A stretch of DNA of 20,328 bases from a virus. This document shows positions 1 through 8,994 of the stretch, in pieces. Made by a program: the position numbers and the translations under genes. Every line of letters begins with the position of its first letter. Position 1 is the stretch's first letter. Where the stretch lies: the IMG/VR virus record IMGVR_UViG_3300029319_000674, positions 1-20,328 of that record; one strand, written 5' to 3'. The notes beneath the pieces are model-generated. The model was not told the origin of the DNA, ran no database searches, and saw nothing but the letters and a program-made list of their open reading frames with translations.

Positions 1-352
1 TTTCAACGTGAGTTGAGTCGTGTCCCCAAGTAAATAAATCATTGTCAAAAGCTAAATCTAAACGAAAGGCAGTAACACTAGCTCCGTTATCATCAAGTGT
101 AACAGCTATTGTCATTACTGAATCTCTCCAGGCATCAAAGTTATTATTTTTATATGCAACACCTACAACAGCATTAGATGTATTCATCCCTGTGGTGTCA
201 TCAGCTAAGTAACCTCTTAGTTTAAAGGTTTCTGAATCTCTCCACCAGAACTTTGGTGTTGTGTATTCTCTGCTCTGCATAAGTCTGATAATGGGAGTTT
301 GTGCTTGAACCACACTCATAACCATTAACAGGCTAAGTAACAATTTACGCAA
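1..352 (-). CDS. Exported protein of unknown function, 5' part only (runs off the left edge)
   Basis: The reading frame is open from a TTG at 350-352 to the window edge (117 codons), and its stop lies outside. The start is supported by a GGAG seven bases upstream of the TTG and by the N-terminus it gives: MRKLLLSLLMVMSVVQA, with two positive residues, a hydrophobic core and a likely signal peptidase I cut after QA. The mature part has WW and W-R-D motifs and a stretch near residues 85-110, TAFRLDLAFDNDLF, that faintly recalls the strand pattern of cohesin-like beta domains; that resemblance is too weak to assign. It follows the structural genes on the same strand after a 108-base gap. A Sec signal peptide is unusual among virion genes, so the product may act in the host envelope or periplasm. 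Function is not recognised. Confidence 0.75.
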   Translation of the reverse strand, partial: MRKLLLSLLMVMSVVQAQTPIIRLMQSREYTTPKFWWRDSETFKLRGYLADDTTGMNTSNAVVGVAYKNNNFDAWRDSVMTIAVTLDDNGASVTAFRLDLAFDNDLFTWGHDSTHVE

Positions 353-460
353 TGTAAATCTCCTATATGTTATTGAGATAACCTTTTTAGAATAAAAAAG
401 TATAGACTTTATTTCATAATATAAATATCAAGATTAATATGAAAAATTAAGTTTCCTATA

Positions 461-1561
461 TTAATTTGTGTCGAATTTAACAAGAAACGAAATAGACATT
501 TCTTTTTCGTTTTTGATAGGCTTGGAAGGTTTACCGACAGCTAATAATTCATTTTGGTCATTGTAAAGACCTATTTGAGTTATGTAGGTATTGAAGTCTG
601 AATGAGTGGCTACACCTATTAATTCAGTTCCAATATTATATCCCTCCGGGTTGAATGAACTTGTTGTGTATCCAACTCGTTCATAGGGAAAGTTAGGGTC
701 TTCATTATTAGAAAATACTGAAGAGGTGAAAGGTGTACCTGCAAAAGATATACTTCCACTCTGTCCTACTTTTAGACTTTTGTTTGTGGTATGTGTAAAT
801 TGGTTCTCATCAATCGTACAAAAATATGAACGTTCGTAAATTGTTTGTGTGGAATCAAACTCCAACGTAAATCCATCTGTACCTGTACCTGAACTTATCG
901 TATCGTACGAACCTGTATCAGTAAATACGATTATTCCGTCATTATAGAAAACATTACCTACGACACTTCCACTCATTGTATTTGTATTTGGTTCACGTCT
1001 AGCATAACTAGCTGAGAAAGCTACATCATAAATATTTCCTCTACCATCATCTCGTAAAGTTATTGTTTTAGATGTACTATCATCAACAATCTTGACAGAA
1101 CTAGGTCTTATATTTTCACCGAATAATTCTTGAGGAATTGATAAAACATTAGCTGTGTCTCTGAGTTGACGTGTGTAGGGTCTTCGATATTTAAAAGTTT
1201 GAGGCTGTGAACCAGTAGTGAGAAATCTTGTAAATGTATAATCAATTATAGCTTCTGAAGATGTAGGTACTCCTCGTATCAAGTCTATGTAACCACTCAT
1301 TTGTGTTATATTACGATAGTATAAATTGTTTATAGCGTGATACGTAGGAACTTTATAGAAAACACTTTCAGAGGGATTAGATATTGTTTTTGAATCACCA
1401 TCAGTAGTGTTGTAGTTGAATATAGTGCTATCAGTACCTTTTGTTATTGGTACGGAATATATTCCGCTCCCACTATCAGCATCAGTAAACGAAAACGTCT
1501 TGTGAACTTGAAATGACGAAACTACAATATCTTCGGGTTCAAGGTTTTTCTTGAATGACAT
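461..1561 (-). CDS. Virion structural protein, paralogue of its upstream neighbour
   Basis: This 366-residue protein is rich in Ser, Thr, Asn and Tyr and lacks Lys-rich or helical stretches, which suits a beta-rich tail or baseplate component. It has no signal peptide or membrane segment. The last 45 residues contain TYITQIGLYNDQNELLAVGK followed by a S-x-P-I motif, which closely matches the C-terminus of the protein encoded just upstream at 1573-2595. Weaker matches continue inward (SGSVVG then a YNDGI strand, and an F-x-HTTN motif), so the two look like products of an old duplication. The ATG is preceded by AAGGGGG in an 11-base gap after the previous gene, indicating one operon. Its exact place in the virion cannot be told from sequence. 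Confidence 0.7.
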   Translation of the reverse strand: MSFKKNLEPEDIVVSSFQVHKTFSFTDADSGSGIYSVPITKGTDSTIFNYNTTDGDSKTISNPSESVFYKVPTYHAINNLYYRNITQMSGYIDLIRGVPTSSEAIIDYTFTRFLTTGSQPQTFKYRRPYTRQLRDTANVLSIPQELFGENIRPSSVKIVDDSTSKTITLRDDGRGNIYDVAFSASYARREPNTNTMSGSVVGNVFYNDGIIVFTDTGSYDTISSGTGTDGFTLEFDSTQTIYERSYFCTIDENQFTHTTNKSLKVGQSGSISFAGTPFTSSVFSNNEDPNFPYERVGYTTSSFNPEGYNIGTELIGVATHSDFNTYITQIGLYNDQNELLAVGKPSKPIKNEKEMSISFLVKFDTN

Positions 1562-1572
1562 TTAAAACCCCC

Positions 1573-2595
1573 TTAGAAATCAAGTTTGACTTTGATAAGA
1601 GCTTCTCTCGATTTTGATTTTAAGATTGGTTGACTTAGTTTAGCAATAGCTAACAATTCATTATCACTATTATACATACCTACGGTTGTAATATAAGTTT
1701 TAGGGTCTGAACTTAATCCATCAATTACTCTTTTGACACCTGCTACTGATTCAGTATAATAGGTCTCGTTAGTTGTTGAGTTAAATTCATTAGCTGTTGC
1801 TCTTACAAAGAAATGACGTGAAGTAATTTGTTCTTCACGCTTAGCTTGGAAGTAAGCACCTGTTTTGATTACATTATAAAGTTTCTCATTATTTCTATCA
1901 TCACTATTCGAACCACTAACGGTAATCAAATTAAGATTATCTGGGTCAGCTAACTTTGTAGGATTTAATACCAAGACTCCGATACTTGGATAAAACTTAC
2001 CATAAGTACCTGTTGCTCCTTCACTAGCAGCTGCTGTCTCAATACTTGTTCCTCCAATTAATGTACCACTTACAATGTTGTACTCAGGAGCAAAATTAAC
2101 TTGACTTGAATTACCACCTTTGTTAGTAGATGAATCATCAATTAACTTTACAACAGGTCCTGAAGCTCCATTTTTTAAATGAAGTTCCCAACCTCCTGCT
2201 TCCATTCTCTCTCTGATTCTAGCACGATTAAATGAGATTGCATAAAATTCTTTTGTTGATAAATCACCGAAAGTAAATTGTGTTGTTTCGGGTGGATTTA
2301 AAGTATTATTAAACTGACCGAATACAGCAGCTGTAGGTCTATCACCGCTGACACCAACACCTCCTAGTGAACCACTTCCATCTCTATGACCAAACACTAC
2401 ACCAAACTGAACAGATGCTGAAGCATTTGTACCAGGAGCATATCTGTATAAATCAATGTTGTAATCACCAGTGTTTGTGTATTGAGTTGATGAGGTGTGA
2501 AAAGTTGTGATGCTTGAAGCACCATCTTGAAATAAACCAGATGTTACTATAGCAACATCAGATACTTTGTCGGCTTCTGTAAGTTGTTTATACAT
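1573..2595 (-). CDS. Virion structural protein with the shared C-terminal module
   Basis: This 340-residue, Ser/Thr/Gly-rich protein is predicted to be soluble and beta-rich. Near its end is TYITTVGMYNSDNELLAIAK followed by LSQPI, the same module as in the gene downstream. Other shared landmarks are an SG-T-L-I-G strand with a Y-P-S-I-G-V segment about 40 residues on, and an FF-V-R...NEFNSTTN segment. Its start overlaps the stop of the preceding gene by 8 bases, and a strong GGAGGAG lies within the end of that gene, so translation is probably coupled. Together with its neighbours it forms the distal end of the tail operon. I call it structural by context and composition; no named family is certain. 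Confidence 0.7.
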   Translation of the reverse strand: MYKQLTEADKVSDVAIVTSGLFQDGASSITTFHTSSTQYTNTGDYNIDLYRYAPGTNASASVQFGVVFGHRDGSGSLGGVGVSGDRPTAAVFGQFNNTLNPPETTQFTFGDLSTKEFYAISFNRARIRERMEAGGWELHLKNGASGPVVKLIDDSSTNKGGNSSQVNFAPEYNIVSGTLIGGTSIETAAASEGATGTYGKFYPSIGVLVLNPTKLADPDNLNLITVSGSNSDDRNNEKLYNVIKTGAYFQAKREEQITSRHFFVRATANEFNSTTNETYYTESVAGVKRVIDGLSSDPKTYITTVGMYNSDNELLAIAKLSQPILKSKSREALIKVKLDF

Positions 2596-3256
2596 CGTAG
2601 ATTACTCCTCCACGACCAGTTGTGTTACCACCTGTTGTGTCACCTCCGGTTGTTGTAGTAGTAGTTGGGTCTTGAGTTCCTTGAGCGTCACCAGTACCTG
2701 TTGTATCAGCTACTACCGTGATGTTAATTACTGAAACAAGTCCTGATTCAACACCCTGAACATTAACAAGAGTTGATGCATTCGGAGTAGGTGTACCAAA
2801 TGATTGTGCTATCAATTCAACACTCTTACCTGTAAATGTTTTAGCGGCTGCTTGTCCTTTGAATCTAACAATGTTTGTATTATCAATCGTAAATATGTAG
2901 TCTTCAGCTGCTCCTCCTTTAGTAGTAGGACTTAAAGGTATAGGTGCTCCTGCTTTTACACCAGGGTAAGATTGTTGAGCAACTTCTATTGTTGCCCCTG
3001 CAGCTGTTTGATTTGTTAGAAAACTATTGAAATTACTTCTGTTAGGAGCTCCTTCAAGTAAAGACATATTCTCAATAACTGCTCCATAAGAATCAGTCCC
3101 GTCTGGATGAGTTACGTCATACAAGGTGTAATCAACCTCTTCATCACTAAGAGCGAACTTAGTTATGTTGAAATTACCTCCTTGTGAGAGTATTTCACGT
3201 CCTCTTTTTGTTAAAATAGCATCAACGGTAATCGTTGAATTATCTAAAAATCCCAT
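2588..3256 (-). CDS. Conserved MGFLDN-type virion-associated protein with a Thr/Gly-rich tail
   Basis: I place the start at the ATG at 3254-3256, giving MGFLDNSTITVDAILTKRGRE, because GGAG sits six bases upstream; a longer TTG start at 3268 would include that ribosome site. From memory, this N-terminus is common in structural proteins of marine T4-like phages. The body (to about residue 185) looks like an alpha/beta fold, ending in a strand-rich part (VNVQGVESGLVSVINITVVA). The last 35 or so residues are a low-complexity Thr/Gly/Asp tail with a run of six Thr, possibly a flexible linker or surface tail. It starts 76 bases after the 1438-aa gene ends, the longest gap in the structural block, which may hold a promoter. 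Function within the virion is unknown. Confidence 0.7.
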   Translation of the reverse strand: MGFLDNSTITVDAILTKRGREILSQGGNFNITKFALSDEEVDYTLYDVTHPDGTDSYGAVIENMSLLEGAPNRSNFNSFLTNQTAAGATIEVAQQSYPGVKAGAPIPLSPTTKGGAAEDYIFTIDNTNIVRFKGQAAAKTFTGKSVELIAQSFGTPTPNASTLVNVQGVESGLVSVINITVVADTTGTGDAQGTQDPTTTTTTGGDTTGGNTTGRGGVIYDV

Positions 3257-3277
3257 TATTATCTCCAAGATTTGAGT

Positions 3278-3286
3278 GTATATATA
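3278..3286 (-). promoter_or_regulatory. Possible late-type promoter box upstream of the MGFLDN gene
   Basis: Read on the minus strand, the gap between the 1438-aa gene and the MGFLDN gene contains TATATATAC, one base off the T4 late consensus TATAAATAC. It is placed so that transcription would begin about 15 bases before the ATG, just ahead of the GGAG. It lies in one of the few gaps in this block. The match is imperfect and the region is AT-rich, so this is a candidate only. Confidence 0.25.
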
Positions 3287-3331
3287 ACTTTCCTACTAAT
3301 AAATATTGGTAAGTTAAATTTTTACACATTA

Positions 3332-6300
3332 TTAATCCTCATCAACCTGTAGGTTAGAAATACCAACGTCTGTTGGGACTGCTACCGTAGGTGCTGTTTT
3401 TCTTATGATGATTGGTAAATCACCATCTAAAGTTGTATTTGATGTATTCTTCACACCCTCATAAAAACTATTATTGAAAGCTGTAATCTCAGTATATCGA
3501 GGGTCAATATCAGTACTTGCTAATGATTTAGTGTGATAGAAATGTTGACTTTTATCAAGTGTAAATCTGTTACTTCTTCTAAATTCACCTGAACTTGTAT
3601 AGACAAAGTTGTACACTTGATTAAATTCTGATTTTACACCTTCTAGTATCATCGAACCAGTTGCCTCACTAAATACTCTGTTTGGTCCTCCGTAAGAAGC
3701 TGTAGCTCTTAAATAAATATTTGGGTCATCATAGTTGAAATTCACTTCATTCAAAGCATACAAAGAAGGTGTTTTAAATATATCAACATTGTCAGCTACA
3801 CCTTCATAATTAGGATATTGAGTTTCTATCCTGACTATTGAACGACTATCTTCATTTTCATTGTTAAGTTCGAAATTACTAATATTTAATTCATCTTCAT
3901 ATATAGGTTGAGTAAATGAAGGTCTGTTTCTCTGTACAGGTGATTTAGGTCTTTCAAATAAATTACCCTCAATGACCGTACCTAATTGTGTTTTAGCTCT
4001 AGCGGGTATAACTTTTTTGAGTTGTTTAAATACTGATTGGTCATAAAACTTTATAAGATGCATATAATCCCAAAAGTTATTATTATCAGTATATTTTCTG
4101 AAGTAGTTATCAGCTGTGTATTTTAAATTTCTATACTCTGATTCGTAATTATCACGTGGGTCACCTAATAGTTGATTGAAATCTAAATTAGCAAATGAAT
4201 TAACAATATCATCATTTACTGCATCAACTGGTGAAAAATAAATACCTAACTTGTTTGAATCAAGAGGAGCAAAGTCATTTGAACTTTTGTCATATCGTGA
4301 AAATCTACTTAACATAGCTCCACTACCACTCAAGTAATTGTTTTCAATTCTAATCTTTGTGGCTGTTCTTCGTTGAGGACCAAAGTTAGGGACTATTGTT
4401 TTTGTTTTATCATTGACTGATTCAAAAAAGTTTAAGCCATCAAAGCCGTGAGCACTACCAGTCTGTGTAGCATCTTGATTAGGTCTTGTATCACGAACCC
4501 CATCTTCATTACTACCAGTAAATTCTGTATTATCATCCATTGGAAATCTTCGTACTAAATTAAAGTATGAAGAAGAAGGAGTATTTCCAATATATGATTG
4601 AGGATTAGAAACGTGTGTATCGAATTTATCTTCTTCTAATTTTTCAGTCCATAATCTGAACTCCATAATCGAACCACTAAGTTTAATGTTATTTGTACCA
4701 AAACTCGTGGTCGTGTTACCACCTATAAATAAATCACCACTACCAGTCCAAGCAGCATTATAAGAAGATGTGGTTGTATTTGAACCTGTAATATATAATG
4801 AAGTTTTTGATGATTGAGTTATTCTGTCTACACCTGCATCATACTTCTTAACAAATAAATCATAGATAAAAGCATCTGATATATCATCAGTATTTGTAAC
4901 TGCTCTTCTTACTGAAACATCGTCCCATAAGATTGTAGATTTAGCTTTTCTGTTTTCAAATCTTACACCTAGTCCTGAAGTGTTAGAAAAATGTATTGTT
5001 TTTTGAACTTTTATTTGTTTCCAATCCGTTTCATTTAAACCCACTACTTCTGATTCAGATATACCTCCTTTTTGTAGATTAGAATCAACGTTCCAATTCA
5101 CAACTTCACCATCAGAATCTAACTCAAATAAAGCTAAACTTCCTACACTATCAACTGAACTACCTGAAGCTTTAGCATAAACTGAAAACTCATAAGTCTG
5201 TCCTTCACTTACACTCGCTACAGATGCATTGAGAGAAGGATAGTTTACATTATCATTATGATACAGATTAGTGTAAGATATATTTGTCGAATCACCAGTG
5301 TGTTCGTGTCGTAAAGCATTTGTTCCTGTACGAGATACATTTGAACTACTTACAATTTTTAAATTACCAAACTCTACACTTGTTGTATCAGTTCCTCCTG
5401 TTATAAAAGGAGGATTGAATAATGATGAGGTTTCGAAACCTTGATTAGTGAATAAATTTGTATTGACTTTGTTTTTACGTAACATTACAGAATAAAATTC
5501 ACCATCATAAACTGGTAATAAAGATGAACTTATTTCCTGATAACCTGGTGAACCAGATAACTGAAATGCTACCGTTCCATAGTTATCATCTTGTCCGTTA
5601 TCCTTAACCTTGATAGCCCAATCTGAATCTTTTTGGACAAGTATTTGTTCAGCTGAACCACTCAACACTCTAAATCTAAATTCAACGGTGTCGGGTTTTC
5701 GACTCGTAACTGAATCATCATCCCAAGGTGTTCTTATGAACTGGTCTCCTCTAAAACCTAAAGCTTTCGTAAATCTTCGAGCTATTTCAAACTGCTGTCT
5801 TTGTCCTATTTTTTGTAAACCTCCATACTCACGTACACGCAAAATACTTGAAGGAATACCATAACAATTAAGAATAGCTTTTAATGAGTTAATTGTACCT
5901 TTAGTTTTAAGTATGTAAGGCATACTAGCTATCAAACGTTTAGTGATTTCTTTTGTTATTTCACCTTCAGGTACTGAAGTGGCTGTCCCGTCTGTAATCT
6001 TAGAAAATCCTGATGAACCTGATGTGTATAGTGAGTAACTATCACCACTAAGTTTTTGACCGAAACCTACTCTACTCAAATCTAATAAATCTTTACCATC
6101 ATCAACAGACCAACCTAAAGATTTAGCTAAATTAAATACTAAGTCATTCGAGAAACCTTTACTCAAATCGTTTTGTCTATCGGTTAATTCTGATATACCG
6201 TTAGTGTAAACCCACAACTCGTCAAAGTGTTGACCTACCATATCCATAAAACTAAAGAAGTCTGAATTGTTTTCATCCTCTTTGACAAATGTAGGTAATA

Positions 6301-7648
6301 AATTTTTAAGTCTATTTTTATTTTCGTTATCATAAAGAGAGGCACTATAAATTTGTCCATACTCACCATAAATTGACCCGTACCAATTTGTAAAGTCTGC
6401 GTGTGATGAACTTACAGGAACAAATGGGTCATCATAAGTACCACTTCCTGTTTTTGGCCAACTAGCATCAGGAAACTCACCTAATGAACTAGACTCATAA
6501 GATGAACTCACGTTGTAAAGATAATTTTCATATCCATCAAAGTTTGTTTTGATTTGTCTTATCTTTTTATCAAAGTTAGCAGCATCACTAGGTGACGGAA
6601 TAGAAGCATAAGAAGCACTCTTTGAAGTATAATCTTCAATCAATTCTATTTTATATTTAAAATTTTCTAATCGTTTTTGGGCAGAAGAAAAGTTAACGAA
6701 GTTTTTATAATTTGAATAATCAATATTTAGTGTTACAGGTTTTCTACTTCCACTTATAAACTTGTCTTCGATTTCTTTTTTTAATCTAACATCACCTGTA
6801 ACTAAATCGGTGTAATTTTTTAACTCAGTAGAACGATTTGTTATGGGTGAGTTTACTTGTGAACTTTCAGGATTTCTTAAAACTAAGACATCTTCATCTT
6901 CTTGTTCATACGGAAAAAGTTCGATTGTTTGTTCTAACTGAGGTAAAATCTCTTTAACAATAAATACATTATCCTTAACTTCAATATCATCAGGTAAAGG
7001 TTCATATAATTTGTAAATACCTGAATTAGGATAATTTTTAATTGTCTCGGTATCTTTTTTTACATTTGTGATTAGTGATAAGTTATCATCTCCTAAATGC
7101 ATATAAGTATTTAAATCACTATAATCATTTATTTTTGATGAGATTTCATAGGTCGTAAACTTTTCTAAAGGACTTTTAAACTCTTGTTCTGGTTTTACTT
7201 TGTTTGTAAACTCTTCCCAACTTGTGTTGATTGTGATTTCATCATTCTCGACAGCTGCAATCTGAGCTACAAATGGGACATATATAGCTTGAGGTAAAGT
7301 TTCCTCTTTACTGACAAGTGTAAATTGAATCTCAAAAGAACCCTCATCAATTTCACCTTCTTGATTAGCTGATACTAGAACTGCCTGCACAACATATCGA
7401 CCAGCATTTTCAGGTTTGTTACCAAGGACGTCAGCTATATTTACAGAGAAATTTAATCCTTGACCTAATTTTTCATATATAATTTGTTGACCCTTATAAA
7501 CAAACCAGTTAATATAAGAGTATTCAATTTGTTCATTTATATTTTCAGATAAAGCAAGTTCAATCGTGTTGATTAAATCACCTGAATAACTATTATCAGG
7601 TCCTTTGTCTAAACTAATTCTACTAAATTGTTCTGCTGTAGTTGCCAT
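3332..7648 (-). CDS. Large baseplate/tail protein with LamG-like lectin domain carrying a nested carbohydrate-binding-like insert
   Basis: This is the longest gene in the window (1438 residues). Residues 1-450 are a beta-rich start and a charged middle part. Residues 445-615 (LLPTFVKEDE, the W-V-Y-T segment, then LKTKGTINSLKAILNCYGIP) resemble the tail-protein module of P2 gpI-type baseplate proteins. Residues 653-727 and 920-1015 look like the two halves of a concanavalin/LamG jelly roll: VEFRFRV, then FYSVMLRK, DLFIGG and IMEFRLWTEKL. Between them, residues 731-915 show the pattern of a CBM4/9-like module (NQGFE, RTGTNALR, EGQTYEFSVYAKAS, ILWDDVSVRR). A Tyr/Asn-rich helical part, including the NNFWDYMHLIKFYDQS segment, follows to about 1235, then a further strand-rich C-terminus. 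It may be a baseplate rim or host-binding component. The domain calls are by pattern, not by search. Confidence 0.75.
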   Translation of the reverse strand: MATTAEQFSRISLDKGPDNSYSGDLINTIELALSENINEQIEYSYINWFVYKGQQIIYEKLGQGLNFSVNIADVLGNKPENAGRYVVQAVLVSANQEGEIDEGSFEIQFTLVSKEETLPQAIYVPFVAQIAAVENDEITINTSWEEFTNKVKPEQEFKSPLEKFTTYEISSKINDYSDLNTYMHLGDDNLSLITNVKKDTETIKNYPNSGIYKLYEPLPDDIEVKDNVFIVKEILPQLEQTIELFPYEQEDEDVLVLRNPESSQVNSPITNRSTELKNYTDLVTGDVRLKKEIEDKFISGSRKPVTLNIDYSNYKNFVNFSSAQKRLENFKYKIELIEDYTSKSASYASIPSPSDAANFDKKIRQIKTNFDGYENYLYNVSSSYESSSLGEFPDASWPKTGSGTYDDPFVPVSSSHADFTNWYGSIYGEYGQIYSASLYDNENKNRLKNLLPTFVKEDENNSDFFSFMDMVGQHFDELWVYTNGISELTDRQNDLSKGFSNDLVFNLAKSLGWSVDDGKDLLDLSRVGFGQKLSGDSYSLYTSGSSGFSKITDGTATSVPEGEITKEITKRLIASMPYILKTKGTINSLKAILNCYGIPSSILRVREYGGLQKIGQRQQFEIARRFTKALGFRGDQFIRTPWDDDSVTSRKPDTVEFRFRVLSGSAEQILVQKDSDWAIKVKDNGQDDNYGTVAFQLSGSPGYQEISSSLLPVYDGEFYSVMLRKNKVNTNLFTNQGFETSSLFNPPFITGGTDTTSVEFGNLKIVSSSNVSRTGTNALRHEHTGDSTNISYTNLYHNDNVNYPSLNASVASVSEGQTYEFSVYAKASGSSVDSVGSLALFELDSDGEVVNWNVDSNLQKGGISESEVVGLNETDWKQIKVQKTIHFSNTSGLGVRFENRKAKSTILWDDVSVRRAVTNTDDISDAFIYDLFVKKYDAGVDRITQSSKTSLYITGSNTTTSSYNAAWTGSGDLFIGGNTTTSFGTNNIKLSGSIMEFRLWTEKLEEDKFDTHVSNPQSYIGNTPSSSYFNLVRRFPMDDNTEFTGSNEDGVRDTRPNQDATQTGSAHGFDGLNFFESVNDKTKTIVPNFGPQRRTATKIRIENNYLSGSGAMLSRFSRYDKSSNDFAPLDSNKLGIYFSPVDAVNDDIVNSFANLDFNQLLGDPRDNYESEYRNLKYTADNYFRKYTDNNNFWDYMHLIKFYDQSVFKQLKKVIPARAKTQLGTVIEGNLFERPKSPVQRNRPSFTQPIYEDELNISNFELNNENEDSRSIVRIETQYPNYEGVADNVDIFKTPSLYALNEVNFNYDDPNIYLRATASYGGPNRVFSEATGSMILEGVKSEFNQVYNFVYTSSGEFRRSNRFTLDKSQHFYHTKSLASTDIDPRYTEITAFNNSFYEGVKNTSNTTLDGDLPIIIRKTAPTVAVPTDVGISNLQVDED

Positions 7649-7650
7649 AA

Positions 7651-8994
7651 TTAATCACCTGCTCCTACAACTTCGATACAAGCTGGTAATGACACCGTAC
7701 TTGTTTCATTTTTAGTATCTATTTTTAAACTTACACCTACACGAGAGTTAAAGGCTTGTAAAGCAATTGTTACCTCACTACCATTAGTTTTATCTCTATC
7801 GATTACCTGTAACCCAGTAGCCGGAGGATTCTGAATAGCTATTTTGTTATTGTTGTTAGTAAACTTTTCCCACTTTCCGTCGCTGTTCCAATCATATCCA
7901 TAAAATGTCCAAGTATAGGTTGTCGAAGTGTTTGGTTTACTTGAAACACTTTTTAATGTTATAATATCACCTTTTCCATAAGCAGGAACATCCATAGTGT
8001 TTTCATTGAGTTTTCTAATTACGTTTACATTACCTTTTCCTTCTTGATGTCCTATCACCTGACCTAACATAGCCCCATAATCACCATCATATCCTTTTTC
8101 ACGTAAAAATTCTTCTGTTGGATAACCATCTTTAAAAATATCAAATATTTTTTTGAATGAAGTATCACCTCTTCTACGTGTAGCTTGACTTTCGTCTGAT
8201 ATTATAAAGTTAGCTTGTACAATTTCACTTTCAACCTCACCTCCTATTTCAGCTCCTGTCGTACCGTCAGCTGCGGGAGGAGGGGGTAAAAATCTTTCAA
8301 TGTATGAGTTGGGTAAATAAACATAACCTCCTACTAAACTTTGAACATTTTTAAACCTACTGGTTAGTCCTGATAACTTCATTCTAAGTGAATTTCTTTT
8401 TGTTGAATCACCATCAGATATAAACTCGGCATCATTATTGATTTGAACTTTTTTTCTTATAAGTTGACTATCATTAAAATTATCTTTGTATTCATTATCT
8501 TTAATGTTTTGAGAAATAAGACGAACTTCATTTCGAGAAGGTGATATTTCTTGAATAGGATATTTGTTTTCTTTTAGAAATAAAGGATATGACGCATCTG
8601 AATGTTGAGCTCCTGACATAATACTACCATCAGACATCGTATGAAACTCACCTCTGTACACTTTACCTGCAGAGTCAACTAAAAGTGTTTCGTTTGAACC
8701 TGCGGTCTTTCTAAAAAAATTAAATTTAACATTAAATTTACCTCTGTCATATCCCATCTTTCTGAGTATTGTTCCTGTTTTGATTTTGATTCCATCTTGT
8801 CCTCTATTTTCATAATCTGAAGAATCAACAACACCTGACTCTAAAAAATTTTCGCCAGAATAAACAAGAACTTCAACATAGTCATTGGAGTTTGAACCAA
8901 ACTCACCTCCTAAATAGGCATACTTTTGACTACTCAAATCAATCACTTGATTGGTGTTAAGTAAATCAGAATCTTTTTGATTTAATCTAGCCAT
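7651..8994 (-). CDS. Tail/baseplate-associated protein, C-terminal Ig/PKD-like region
   Basis: This 447-residue soluble protein begins MARLNQKDSDLLNTNQ and has a strand-rich N-terminal half with YLGGEFGSNSNDYVEV and YDRGKFNVKFNFFRKT. A Pro run (PPPP, near residue 237) separates the two halves. In the C-terminal part, TTYTWTFYGYDWNSDGKWEK followed by strands recalls a PKD- or Ig-like fold, common as accessory domains on phage tails. Its ATG overlaps the stop of the gene upstream by one codon and it ends two bases before the 1438-aa gene, so it belongs to the same transcript and probably the same structure. No specific T4 counterpart is recognised; the assignment as structural rests on context. 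Confidence 0.65.
   Translation of the reverse strand: MARLNQKDSDLLNTNQVIDLSSQKYAYLGGEFGSNSNDYVEVLVYSGENFLESGVVDSSDYENRGQDGIKIKTGTILRKMGYDRGKFNVKFNFFRKTAGSNETLLVDSAGKVYRGEFHTMSDGSIMSGAQHSDASYPLFLKENKYPIQEISPSRNEVRLISQNIKDNEYKDNFNDSQLIRKKVQINNDAEFISDGDSTKRNSLRMKLSGLTSRFKNVQSLVGGYVYLPNSYIERFLPPPPAADGTTGAEIGGEVESEIVQANFIISDESQATRRRGDTSFKKIFDIFKDGYPTEEFLREKGYDGDYGAMLGQVIGHQEGKGNVNVIRKLNENTMDVPAYGKGDIITLKSVSSKPNTSTTYTWTFYGYDWNSDGKWEKFTNNNNKIAIQNPPATGLQVIDRDKTNGSEVTIALQAFNSRVGVSLKIDTKNETSTVSLPACIEVVGAGD

Noticed and set aside
369-388. Hairpin GTTAT-TGAG-ATAAC followed by five T, plus strand
   Set aside because: Only five weak pairs and no plus-strand transcript to end there; not convincing as a terminator.
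420-427. Plus-strand TATAAATA between the first two minus-strand genes
   Set aside because: It would transcribe antisense into a structural gene; the gap is AT-rich and no plus-strand gene follows, so a chance match is likely.
2588-3268. Longer TTG start (four extra residues) for the MGFLDN protein
   Set aside because: The TTG overlaps the GGAG that serves the ATG at 3256, and the conserved N-terminus begins at that ATG.
5610-5864. Plus-strand open frame of 84 codons inside the 1438-aa gene
   Set aside because: It lies fully inside a strong gene with clear domain motifs; no ribosome site or family pattern supports it.
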